From NCBI GenBank assembly GCA_900551465.1, contig URWL01000147.1, positions 1 to 5,835 of the forward strand: a DNA stretch of 5,835 bases, written 5' to 3'. A program made the position numbers and the translations under genes. Positions 1-5,835 of the stretch are shown here, one piece after another; positions within the stretch are counted from its first letter, which is position 1; each line of letters begins with the position of its first letter. This stretch comes from an uncultured Blautia sp. Its GTDB lineage: Bacteria; Bacillota; Clostridia; Lachnospirales; Lachnospiraceae. The notes under the pieces are model-generated. The model was given only the letters and a program-made list of their open reading frames with translations, was not told the DNA's origin and made no database searches.

Positions 1-217
1 AGCCGCAATGCTGAAAGTTGGCCATGGATTTCTCATAATAGTAATATCTCCAATTATTTATTTGTATAAAGATTTTAATATGGTTAAATTATCATATCTA
101 TGTACGGATATTATAGCATTTGTAGGATTTTCCGTCATCATTTTTCTACTGTCTGACTGGGAATTTAATGGTAAACAAATTATGAATAAGTATAGTGAAA
201 ATCCCCCCAACAGCACC
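1..217. other. AT-rich stretch without a supportable gene
   Basis: This segment is clearly more AT-rich than the rest of the window: 77 G+C in the first 240 bases by hand count, against about 50% in a sampled 60-base line of the following gene. A forward frame is open from the left edge to 346 and would encode a hydrophobic peptide. It has no ribosome-binding site before the ATG at 8, it runs through the promoter, and it ends inside the next gene, so I do not call it. A minus-strand frame of 67 codons (58-261) also lacks a Shine-Dalgarno sequence. I see no hairpin terminator, tRNA or repeat here. It may be an intergenic spacer or a decayed remnant of something upstream. Confidence 0.5.
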
Positions 218-246
218 TCGACCAACGTCTTTTTTTGTGATATAAT
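218..246 (+). promoter_or_regulatory. Sigma-A-type promoter of the GTPase-nuclease gene
   Basis: The -35 candidate TCGACC (218-223, 4 of 6 to consensus) is separated by exactly 17 bases from a perfect -10 TATAAT (241-246). The -10 is preceded by TGA at 238-240, which makes it an extended -10. Transcription would start near 252-254, giving a 5' leader of only about 30 nucleotides before the ATG at 283. That leaves no room for the long leader-peptide attenuator known upstream of tet(M). Confidence 0.75.
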
Positions 247-261
247 TGCAATATTATGCAA
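246..261. promoter_or_regulatory. Short inverted repeat over the transcription start, possible operator
   Basis: TTGCA (246-250) and TGCAA (257-261) form a perfect 5-base inverted repeat around a 6-base centre. It begins on the last base of the -10 box and covers the expected start site. The position is right for a repressor operator. The arms are short and AT-rich, so chance is a real alternative. Confidence 0.3.
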
Positions 262-282
262 CTACGGTAGGAGGCAATTTTC

Positions 283-3057
283 ATGGGCGTACAGGGACCT
301 GAAAAAAATAAAAAACAGATATGTGTGGGCATCCTGGCCCATGTAGATGCAGGAAAGACTACTCTTTCTGAGGGACTGCTTTATCTGTGCGGAGAGATCC
401 GGAAGCTTGGAAGGGTAGATCACGGAGATGCTTTTCTGGATACCTATAAGCTGGAAAGGGAAAGAGGAATTACCATTTTTTCCAAACAGGCAGTATTAAA
501 AACCGAAGACATGGAGATCACTCTTCTGGATACGCCGGGACATGTGGACTTTTCGGCGGAAATGGAACGTACTCTGCAGGTGTTGGACTATGCGATTCTG
601 GTAATCAACGGCATGGATGGAGTACAAAGCCATACAATGACTTTATGGCGGCTTCTGGCACGCTATGAAATTCCTGTTTTTATTTTTGTAAATAAAATGG
701 ATCAGCAGGGAACGGACCGGGACGGACTTCTGAAGGAACTGCAAAAAAGACTCAATGAAAACTGTATGGATTTTGGCGCTATGACGGCTGAAGAGGGAGA
801 AGAAAGCTGTAAACAGGAGGAGAGAGAGGCGCTTCTGGAAAATCTCTCCATGTGTGAGGAAGCTCTTCTGGAAACCTATCTGGAAACAGGAGAGCTGGAA
901 CACGGAGAGATCTGCCGTCTGATTGCAGAGAGAAGAGTTTTTCCCTGCTGGTTTGGTTCTGCGCTTAAAATGCAGGGAGTACAGGAATTCCTGAAGGGTC
1001 TGGAGAGTTATACGCTCAGTCGGAAGTATCCGGAGGAATTTGGGGCAAAGGTCTTTAAGATTGCCAGAGATCCTCAGGGAAACCGTCTTACTTACCTGAA
1101 AATCACAGGGGGAAGTCTGAAAGTAAAAACCCTTTTGAATGGGGAAAAGATCGACCAGATCCGAATTTATTCCGGGGCAAAGGCAGACAGTGTGCCGGAG
1201 GTACGGGCAGGAGAAATCTGCGCAGTTACCGGACCTTCCAAAACATGTCCGGGACAGGGAATCGGAATAGAAGAGGAATCTCAGATGCCAGTGCTGGAAC
1301 CTGTGCTGAATTACCAGATCCTTCTTCCTGAGGGCTGCGATCCTCATAAAATGCTCCTGAGTCTCCGGGAGCTTGAGGAAGAAGAACCGCAGCTTCATAT
1401 TCTCTGGGACAGTCGTCTTGGAGAAATTCATGCACAGCTGATGGGAGAGGTACAGACGGAGATTCTGAAAAGTATGATCTGGGAACGTTTTCATGTGGCA
1501 GTGGAATTTGGTCCGGGAAATATTGTATATAAAGAAACCATTGCGGCTCCGGTAGAAGGTGTGGGACATTTTGAGCCTCTCCGTCATTATGCGGAGGTTC
1601 ATCTTTTGCTGGAACCGGGAGAACCGGGAAGCGGCTGCCAGTTTTTTACAGCATGCAGTGAGGATGTCCTTGCCCGAAACTGGCAGAGACTGATCCTGAC
1701 CCATCTGGAGGAAAAGGAACATCTTGGGGTTCTGACAGGATCTCCATTGACAGATGTGCAGATTACTCTTCTGACCGGACGGGCCCATGTGAAGCATACG
1801 GAAGGCGGCGATTTCCGTCAGGCAACGTACCGTGCGGTACGTCAGGGTCTGAAAAAAGCAAAGAGTATTCTTCTGGAGCCTTATTATGAATTTCGTCTGG
1901 AGGTTCCATCTGAGATGATCGGCCGCGCCATGTCTGATATCCAGCAGATGCAGGGAAGCTTTGAATCGCCGGAAACAGAAGGCGATATGTCCGTTCTTAC
2001 CGGGACAGCTGCTGTTTCCCAGATGCGCGATTATCAGAAACAGGTAGTGTCCTATACAAGCGGCAGGGGAAGACTTTTCTGTAATCTGAAAGGGTATGCT
2101 CCCTGCAAAAATCAGGAGGCTGTGGTACAGTCTGTTGGATATGATTCGGAGCACGATCTGGAAAATCCCACCGGATCGGTATTTTGTGCACATGGAGCTG
2201 GATTTGTGGTGCCATGGGATCAGGTTGAGGAGTACATGCATCTGGACAGTGGTATAGACACAGGGGCTCTGGCAGAGGAAAGTGAAAGCTGGTATGAGCT
2301 TTCGGAGGGAGACGATGAACAAAACAGCAGATTACTGTCAGATATCTCAGGCAATACTTCTGGAAAAAAATACCAGAAGGGATATTCCTACAGTGGAAGC
2401 TATGAGGACGAGCAGGAACTGCAGGCGATTTTTGAGCGTACCTTTGGGCCGATAAAAAGAGACCGGGCTATGTATGCTTCAAAGACTACCGTTTCCTCTC
2501 AGAAAGAAACGATACGGTATCGTCCCGGGAAACCGAGAAAGGAAGAATATCTCCTGGTGGACGGGTACAATATTGTTTTTGCCTGGGAGGATCTGCGGGA
2601 GCTGGCAAAAGAAAATATCCATGCGGCCTGTGATAAGCTGATGGATATTCTCAGTAATTATCAGGGATATCGAAAATGTACTCTGATCCTTGTTTTTGAT
2701 GCATACAAGGTAGAAGGACATGCAGAGGAGGTCATTCCCTACCATAATATTTATGTGGTGTATACAAAAGAGGCGGAGACAGCAGACCAGTATATAGAAA
2801 AAACAGTTCACCGGATCGGCCGTCAGTATCAGGTGACAGTGGCAACCTCTGACGGTCTGGAGCAGATGATCATTCTGGGGCAGGGAGCCAACAGACTTTC
2901 CGCACAGGGATTGAAAAAAGAAATCGAAGACGCTGAAAAAAACGGAAAACAGGAATGGAGATCCCGGCGTCAGAGCAGTAAGAATTATCTTTTTGACAAT
3001 GTATCCGAAGAACTTTCCGCCCATCTGGAAAAAATCAGAATGGGAGAGGATCAGTAG
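283..3057 (+). CDS. TetM/EF-G-like ribosomal GTPase fused to a C-terminal Rae1/YacP-like NYN endoribonuclease
   Basis: The protein has 924 residues; classical Tet(M)-type proteins have about 640. The N-terminal GTPase is intact: P-loop AHVDAGKT (19-26), switch I RERGIT (59-64), DTPGH (83-87), NKMD (137-140) and a G5-like GSA (225-227). EF-G-like domains II to V follow (roughly 255-650), with the domain IV segment GGDFRQATYRAVRQGL (508-523) and LEPYYEF (531-537). A serine- and acid-rich linker (about 660-755) contains ELQAIFERTFGPIKRD (712-727). The C-terminus (755-924) is a complete Rae1/YacP-like NYN domain: LLVDGYN (757-763), LVFDAYKV (803-810), YTKEAETAD (827-835) and ATSDGLEQ (854-861), with likely metal-binding acids D760, D806, E832, D835 and D857. 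The ATG at 283 is chosen because AGGAGG (269-274) lies 8 bases upstream. The gene stands alone between its own promoter and a terminator. Family knowledge: TetM displaces tetracycline from the A site, and Rae1 cleaves mRNA in the A site. Inference: the protein acts on stalled or drug-bound ribosomes in the cytoplasm. It would probably be auto-annotated as tetracycline resistance, which I doubt because the TetM domain IV tip motif is absent. Confidence 0.93.
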   Translation: MGVQGPEKNKKQICVGILAHVDAGKTTLSEGLLYLCGEIRKLGRVDHGDAFLDTYKLERERGITIFSKQAVLKTEDMEITLLDTPGHVDFSAEMERTLQVLDYAILVINGMDGVQSHTMTLWRLLARYEIPVFIFVNKMDQQGTDRDGLLKELQKRLNENCMDFGAMTAEEGEESCKQEEREALLENLSMCEEALLETYLETGELEHGEICRLIAERRVFPCWFGSALKMQGVQEFLKGLESYTLSRKYPEEFGAKVFKIARDPQGNRLTYLKITGGSLKVKTLLNGEKIDQIRIYSGAKADSVPEVRAGEICAVTGPSKTCPGQGIGIEEESQMPVLEPVLNYQILLPEGCDPHKMLLSLRELEEEEPQLHILWDSRLGEIHAQLMGEVQTEILKSMIWERFHVAVEFGPGNIVYKETIAAPVEGVGHFEPLRHYAEVHLLLEPGEPGSGCQFFTACSEDVLARNWQRLILTHLEEKEHLGVLTGSPLTDVQITLLTGRAHVKHTEGGDFRQATYRAVRQGLKKAKSILLEPYYEFRLEVPSEMIGRAMSDIQQMQGSFESPETEGDMSVLTGTAAVSQMRDYQKQVVSYTSGRGRLFCNLKGYAPCKNQEAVVQSVGYDSEHDLENPTGSVFCAHGAGFVVPWDQVEEYMHLDSGIDTGALAEESESWYELSEGDDEQNSRLLSDISGNTSGKKYQKGYSYSGSYEDEQELQAIFERTFGPIKRDRAMYASKTTVSSQKETIRYRPGKPRKEEYLLVDGYNIVFAWEDLRELAKENIHAACDKLMDILSNYQGYRKCTLILVFDAYKVEGHAEEVIPYHNIYVVYTKEAETADQYIEKTVHRIGRQYQVTVATSDGLEQMIILGQGANRLSAQGLKKEIEDAEKNGKQEWRSRRQSSKNYLFDNVSEELSAHLEKIRMGEDQ

Positions 3058-3063
3058 CAGAAT

Positions 3064-3104
3064 AAAAGAAATGCAGGGCTGAAATAATGCTCTGCATTTC
3101 TTTT
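3064..3104. terminator. Bidirectional intrinsic terminator between convergent genes
   Basis: AAAAGAAATGCAG (3064-3076) and CTGCATTTCTTTT (3092-3104) are perfect reverse complements over 13 bases. A G·U and two G-C pairs (3077-3079 with 3089-3091) extend the stem to 16 pairs around a 9-base loop. The arm ends give a T-run on either strand. It starts 6 bases after the plus-strand stop and ends 7 bases before the minus-strand stop, so one hairpin can serve both genes. Confidence 0.85.
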
Positions 3105-3111
3105 GTGAAAT

Positions 3112-3669
3112 TTATCGTCTGATCTCCCGGATCATGGAGTATTCATGAAGGAGGGTTCCGTCTTTCAGCCGTATAGCATTGGGTTTTATTCCGGTGATCC
3201 GAAATCCCATCTTTTCGTACAGGGCGCGGGCGCGGCTGTTGCCTTCAATAAATTCTAACTCAATCTGCAGAAGATCAGGATTTTTTTCTGCAATCTGAAT
3301 CATTTCCTGGAACATTCTTGTTCCGATACCCTGATTCCAGAATTCCTTTAAAACGGCAATGGCTACATTGGCTCGATGCCGGGTTTTTATGCGGGTATTC
3401 CACGATATCTGACAGTTTCCGACAACTTTTCCATCTGCCAGACATACAAGCATGACTTCATGGTCGGAAGCGTTTACCTGATCAAAAAACTGTGCTTCCT
3501 CCTGAGGGGTATAACTATCGCATTCCTCAGGATATCGAAGGAGAAATTCGGTTTCTTCTGTGGAAAGAGAAAGATAATCCAGCATTCCCTGGGCATCCTT
3601 TTCTTCAGGGCTTCTGATCTGAGCGATTCGTCCGTCTTTGAGTTTAAATTCCTTTGGGCTGATAATCAT
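3112..3669 (-). CDS. GNAT-family N-acetyltransferase
   Basis: This 185-residue protein matches the usual size of a single-domain GNAT enzyme, which moves an acetyl group from acetyl-CoA to an amine. The acetyl-CoA pyrophosphate loop (motif A) is visible as NVAIAVLKEFWNQGIGTRMF (101-120), with the Q-x-x-G-x-G/A pattern as Q113-G114-I115-G116-T117. Motif B follows as EGNSRARALYEKMGF (142-156), in which N144 and Y151 are at the positions of the conserved asparagine and the usual general-acid tyrosine. The N-terminal strand (5-20) has the common pattern KLKDGRIAQIRS leading into the fold. There is no signal peptide, so it is cytoplasmic. The ATG (complement of 3667-3669) is supported by AGGAGG (complement of 3678-3683) at 8 bases spacing. 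It is a single-gene unit, convergent with the GTPase-nuclease and divergent from the LRR operon. The substrate cannot be told from sequence; small amines, antibiotics or protein N-termini are all possible. Confidence 0.9.
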   Translation of the reverse strand: MIISPKEFKLKDGRIAQIRSPEEKDAQGMLDYLSLSTEETEFLLRYPEECDSYTPQEEAQFFDQVNASDHEVMLVCLADGKVVGNCQISWNTRIKTRHRANVAIAVLKEFWNQGIGTRMFQEMIQIAEKNPDLLQIELEFIEGNSRARALYEKMGFRITGIKPNAIRLKDGTLLHEYSMIREIRR

Positions 3670-3701
3670 ATGTTTTTCCTCCTGTAAAAATGTTAATCCT
3701 A

Positions 3702-3730
3702 ATTATAGGGTATTTTGGGGCAGTACACAA
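3702..3730 (-). promoter_or_regulatory. Promoter of the acetyltransferase gene
   Basis: On the minus strand a perfect TATAAT (complement of 3702-3707) lies 17 bases downstream of TTGTGT (complement of 3725-3730), which keeps the TTG core of the -35 consensus. Transcription would start near 3695, giving a leader of about 25 bases that contains the AGGAGG site. Confidence 0.65.
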
Positions 3731-3746
3731 GTTTGGAAATGGAATC

Positions 3747-3775
3747 TTGACGGAAAAAGTCCCGGATGGTAGGAT
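3747..3775 (+). promoter_or_regulatory. Promoter of the LRR-VWA operon
   Basis: TTGACG (3747-3752, 5 of 6 to consensus) and TAGGAT (3770-3775, 4 of 6) are spaced by 17 bases. TGG at 3767-3769 forms an extended -10. The start site would be near 3782, with a leader of about 55 bases. It is divergent from the acetyltransferase promoter, with the two -35 boxes only 16 bases apart, so a regulator binding between them could affect both genes. Confidence 0.6.
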
Positions 3776-3836
3776 TGATTTCAGGACAAAAATCAGGTGA
3801 TCTGTTTTAGAGAAAACCTGTGGAAAGGTATCGGAA

Positions 3837-4808
3837 ATGCAGTATTTGTGTGAAAAAACAAAAAATGGGAGAAAGATCAGCAGGGTTTTTGGCTATGACA
3901 GTATAGTAGAAATCCCGGAATGTCTTATGGGAGAACCGGTAACGGAACTTGGGGACTATGTGTTTTCTGACCGAATGGATCCAGGAGAACTGGAAGAGAT
4001 GTTACGCAGAGGAAATCTGTGTACAGAAGAAGGAAAAATTGCTGAAAATGTGGATAAGTTTCCTGAAATCGCGGGGACAGATCTGGAAGAGCTGATCCTT
4101 CCGCAAAGTATAGAAAAAACAGGGAGATATGCGTTTTATAACTGCCGGAATCTGAAAAAAATATCTTTTGGAGGGGCACTCCGTGATCTGGGTGCAGGAG
4201 CTCTTACCGGCTGTCATCAGATAAGTGAGCTGACTGTCAGGCTGGGCGAAAACGACCGCTCCTGTCTGAGGGAAATCCTTACAGAAATTTCGGAAACGCT
4301 TTGTGTTAAAATAGAAAAAAAGGATCAGAAGGGCTGCTTCTGGTTTCCGGAATTTTTTGAGGAGGGAGTAGAAAATACACCTGCCCGTATTCTGGAAAAC
4401 CATGTACATGGAAGCGGGATCCGGTATCGGAACTGCTTTCAGAACCGGGTATTAAATACGGGGGAATATGATGAGATCTTTCCTTATGCCATTGCCTGGG
4501 AGAAGGAACAGGTGGTGCTGCGGCTGGCGCTTGGAAGAGTATTGTTTCCATTGAGGCTTACTGAAAAAGCAGAGGAAAAATATCTTGTTTATCTGAGAGA
4601 ACATAGTGTACATGCGGCGGAACTTCTGGGCAGAGAAAAAGAATATCATCTGCTGGAACAGCTTTTGGAGCTGTTGAAACCGGATCGCGAAACTATGGAA
4701 CAGCTGCTGGAAACTGCCCAGATGCAGGAGGATCCCCGATGGACCGGAATCTTGATGGAGAGGCTTGGAGGTCTGGGAAGAAAAAAGAGAAGAAGCTTTG
4801 AACTGTAA
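3837..4808 (+). CDS. Cytoplasmic leucine-rich repeat (BspA/LRR_5-type) protein
   Basis: This 323-residue protein has degenerate LRR_5 units. One is near the N-terminus, where SIVEIPECLMGEPVTELGDYVF (22-43) follows the usual pattern of IP followed by G-x-x-V-x-x-L/I-G-x-x-A/V-F. Two more are at 83-105 (LEELILPQSIEKTGRYAF and NC) and 106-133 (LKKISF through ALTGCHQISEL). The middle (165-240) is an unrecognised region with YRNCF (197-201) and an aromatic-rich stretch, and the last 80 residues look helical and leucine-rich, ending in a basic KKRR patch. Unlike secreted BspA-type surface proteins it has no signal peptide, anchor or membrane segment, so an intracellular protein-binding role is likely. 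The start has a modest site (AAAGG, 3824-3828) 8 bases upstream. Only 16 bases separate its stop from the VWA gene, so the two are almost certainly co-transcribed. The function is unknown; I infer an adaptor or target-recognition subunit for the VWA partner. Confidence 0.85.
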   Translation: MQYLCEKTKNGRKISRVFGYDSIVEIPECLMGEPVTELGDYVFSDRMDPGELEEMLRRGNLCTEEGKIAENVDKFPEIAGTDLEELILPQSIEKTGRYAFYNCRNLKKISFGGALRDLGAGALTGCHQISELTVRLGENDRSCLREILTEISETLCVKIEKKDQKGCFWFPEFFEEGVENTPARILENHVHGSGIRYRNCFQNRVLNTGEYDEIFPYAIAWEKEQVVLRLALGRVLFPLRLTEKAEEKYLVYLREHSVHAAELLGREKEYHLLEQLLELLKPDRETMEQLLETAQMQEDPRWTGILMERLGGLGRKKRRSFEL

Positions 4809-4824
4809 AAAAGAAAGGACAGAT

Positions 4825-5835
4825 ATGGAGAAAAAATACCGGGAAAAATACGGAAATTTCGTGCATGAACAAAGAAAAAAGGAAGAGGAAATCCTGGATA
4901 TCTGTCAGGAGATCCTGAAAAATTCCAGAAATGAATTGGGAATTTCCATGCATTTTCTGTACAGTCCTCTCAGTGAACTGAGGCCTGTTTTATCAGAAGA
5001 AACTTCTGTGCTTGGGACAGATGGAAAGCAGCTTTTTGTTTCTCCCGACTGGCTGATCCCTGTATTTATGAATCAGAAGATCCTGCTGAACCGCTTGTAT
5101 CTTCATCAGCTTTTTCACTGCCTTTTCTGTCATTTATGGGGACGTAAGGACAGAAACTGGAAACTCTGGGATCTGGCTTCTGATATTGCAGTGGAAAATA
5201 TGATCGATGATCTTTATGTGAAGCCGGTCTATATCCGGCCGGGAAGCTTCCGAAGAGAAATTTACCGGAAGTGGAAGGATCAATACGGGATTCTGAGCGC
5301 AGAACGTATTTACAGAATCCTGGAAACGCTGCCGGAGGAAGAAACAGAAAGACTGATTCTGGAATTTCGCAGAGACGATCATCATTTCTGGAAAAATGCA
5401 GAAGAAAAAAGCGGAATGGCAAGCCCGAAAAAACAGTGGGAGGATAAACGGAAGAAGCTTCAGACAGAAATGGAGCTGATGTCAAAAGAAGCCTCCAAGG
5501 AAGCGCCAACGCTTATGGAACAGCTTCGGGCACAGAACAGAAAAAGGCATGATTACCGGGAATTTCTCCGGCGTTTTTCAGTATTGAAAGAAGAGATGCA
5601 GGTGGATCTGGATACCTTTGATTATATTTATTATCATTATGGAATGGAACATTACGGAAATCTGCCTCTGATCGAACCGCTGGAGACAAAAGAAACCCGA
5701 AAGATCGAAGATTTTGTGATCGTAGTGGACACTTCCATGTCCTGCAAGGGAGAACTGATACAGAAATTTCTGGAAGAAACCTATAGTGTACTTTCCGGAT
5801 CAGAAAGCTTTTTCCGAAAAATCCAGGTGCATATC
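4825..5835 (+). CDS. DUF2201-type VWA-like protein with degenerate metallopeptidase motif (partial, runs off window)
   Basis: The first 337 codons are present and the frame is still open at the window edge. The ATG at 4825 has AAAGGA (4814-4819) 5 bases upstream and follows the LRR gene's stop by 16 bases. The N-terminal part resembles the metallopeptidase-like domain of the DUF2201 family: HQLFHCLFCH (94-103) at the HExxH position, then WDLASDIAVENMI (115-127), where D120 could be a third metal ligand. The usual catalytic glutamate is a glutamine (Q95), so proteolysis is doubtful. A charged helical region spans about 170-250, then YREFLRRFSVLKEEM (244-258). The VWA-like domain starts near 293 with the MIDAS motif DTSMS (302-306; D302, S304, S306 intact). 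The rest of the VWA fold lies outside the window. Related proteins are often encoded beside MoxR-type AAA+ ATPases and are thought to form chaperone-like complexes; whether one follows here cannot be seen. No signal peptide or membrane segment is visible, so it is cytoplasmic. Confidence 0.85.
   Translation, partial: MEKKYREKYGNFVHEQRKKEEEILDICQEILKNSRNELGISMHFLYSPLSELRPVLSEETSVLGTDGKQLFVSPDWLIPVFMNQKILLNRLYLHQLFHCLFCHLWGRKDRNWKLWDLASDIAVENMIDDLYVKPVYIRPGSFRREIYRKWKDQYGILSAERIYRILETLPEEETERLILEFRRDDHHFWKNAEEKSGMASPKKQWEDKRKKLQTEMELMSKEASKEAPTLMEQLRAQNRKRHDYREFLRRFSVLKEEMQVDLDTFDYIYYHYGMEHYGNLPLIEPLETKETRKIEDFVIVVDTSMSCKGELIQKFLEETYSVLSGSESFFRKIQVHI

Noticed and set aside
58..261. Minus-strand frame of 67 codons
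   Set aside because: No Shine-Dalgarno sequence upstream of its ATG; hydrophobicity is expected from AT-rich sequence.
8..346. Forward open frame of 112 codons with hydrophobic stretches
   Set aside because: No ribosome-binding site, it crosses the promoter, and it overlaps the start of a well-supported gene by 64 bases; it resembles no family I recognise.
643..2322. 559-codon antisense open frame inside the GTPase gene
   Set aside because: It lies wholly opposite a gene with intact GTPase motifs, and its predicted protein is Cys/Phe/Ser/Leu-rich without recognisable domains. It is a codon-usage shadow.
2479..3024. 181-codon antisense frame opposite the nuclease domain
   Set aside because: It lies wholly opposite the conserved NYN motifs and has a low-complexity hydrophobic composition; a shadow frame.
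3376..3687. Plus-strand frame of 103 codons
   Set aside because: It lies opposite the GNAT acetyltransferase, whose motifs A and B and ribosome-binding site are clear.
3796..3822. Possible hairpin in the leader of the LRR gene (CAGG/TTTT with AAAA/CCTG)
   Set aside because: It needs a 7-base bulge and has only two 4-base helices; too weak to call a riboswitch or attenuator.

Overview
The window looks like chromosomal DNA from a low-to-mid GC Gram-positive anaerobe, most likely a Lachnospiraceae-type Clostridium relative. The reasons are: strong AGGAGG ribosome-binding sites, sigma-A-type promoters with extended -10 elements, moderately AT-biased coding sequence (about 50% GC in a hand-counted sample of the first gene), and protein families typical of that group. 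The genus assignment is inference.

Layout: (1) Positions 1-217 are AT-rich (77 G+C in the first 240 bases by hand count, about 32%) and hold no gene I can support. (2) A good promoter at 218-246 drives a 924-codon gene (283-3057). Its product is a translational GTPase of the TetM/EF-G ribosomal-protection type. After a linker of about 95 residues it carries a complete C-terminal NYN nuclease domain resembling Rae1/YacP, the ribosome A-site mRNA endonuclease. (3) A long, perfectly paired hairpin at 3064-3104 sits between convergent genes and can terminate transcription in both directions. (4) A GNAT acetyltransferase lies on the minus strand (3112-3669) with its own promoter. (5) A divergent promoter at 3747-3775 drives a two-gene operon that runs off the right edge. 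The first gene encodes a cytoplasmic protein with BspA-type (LRR_5) leucine-rich repeats (3837-4808). The second encodes a DUF2201-type protein with a metallopeptidase-like N-terminus and a VWA-like domain (4825 to the window end).

How the genes work together: the GTPase-nuclease is a self-contained transcription unit and probably acts on stalled or drug-bound ribosomes. The LRR and VWA genes are co-transcribed. VWA proteins of this type commonly pair with a MoxR-type AAA+ ATPase, and such a gene may lie just beyond the window. The strongest candidate for an under-described system is the fusion of a ribosomal-protection GTPase to an A-site endonuclease. The second candidate is the LRR plus VWA pair, whose metallopeptidase-like motif has lost its catalytic glutamate.
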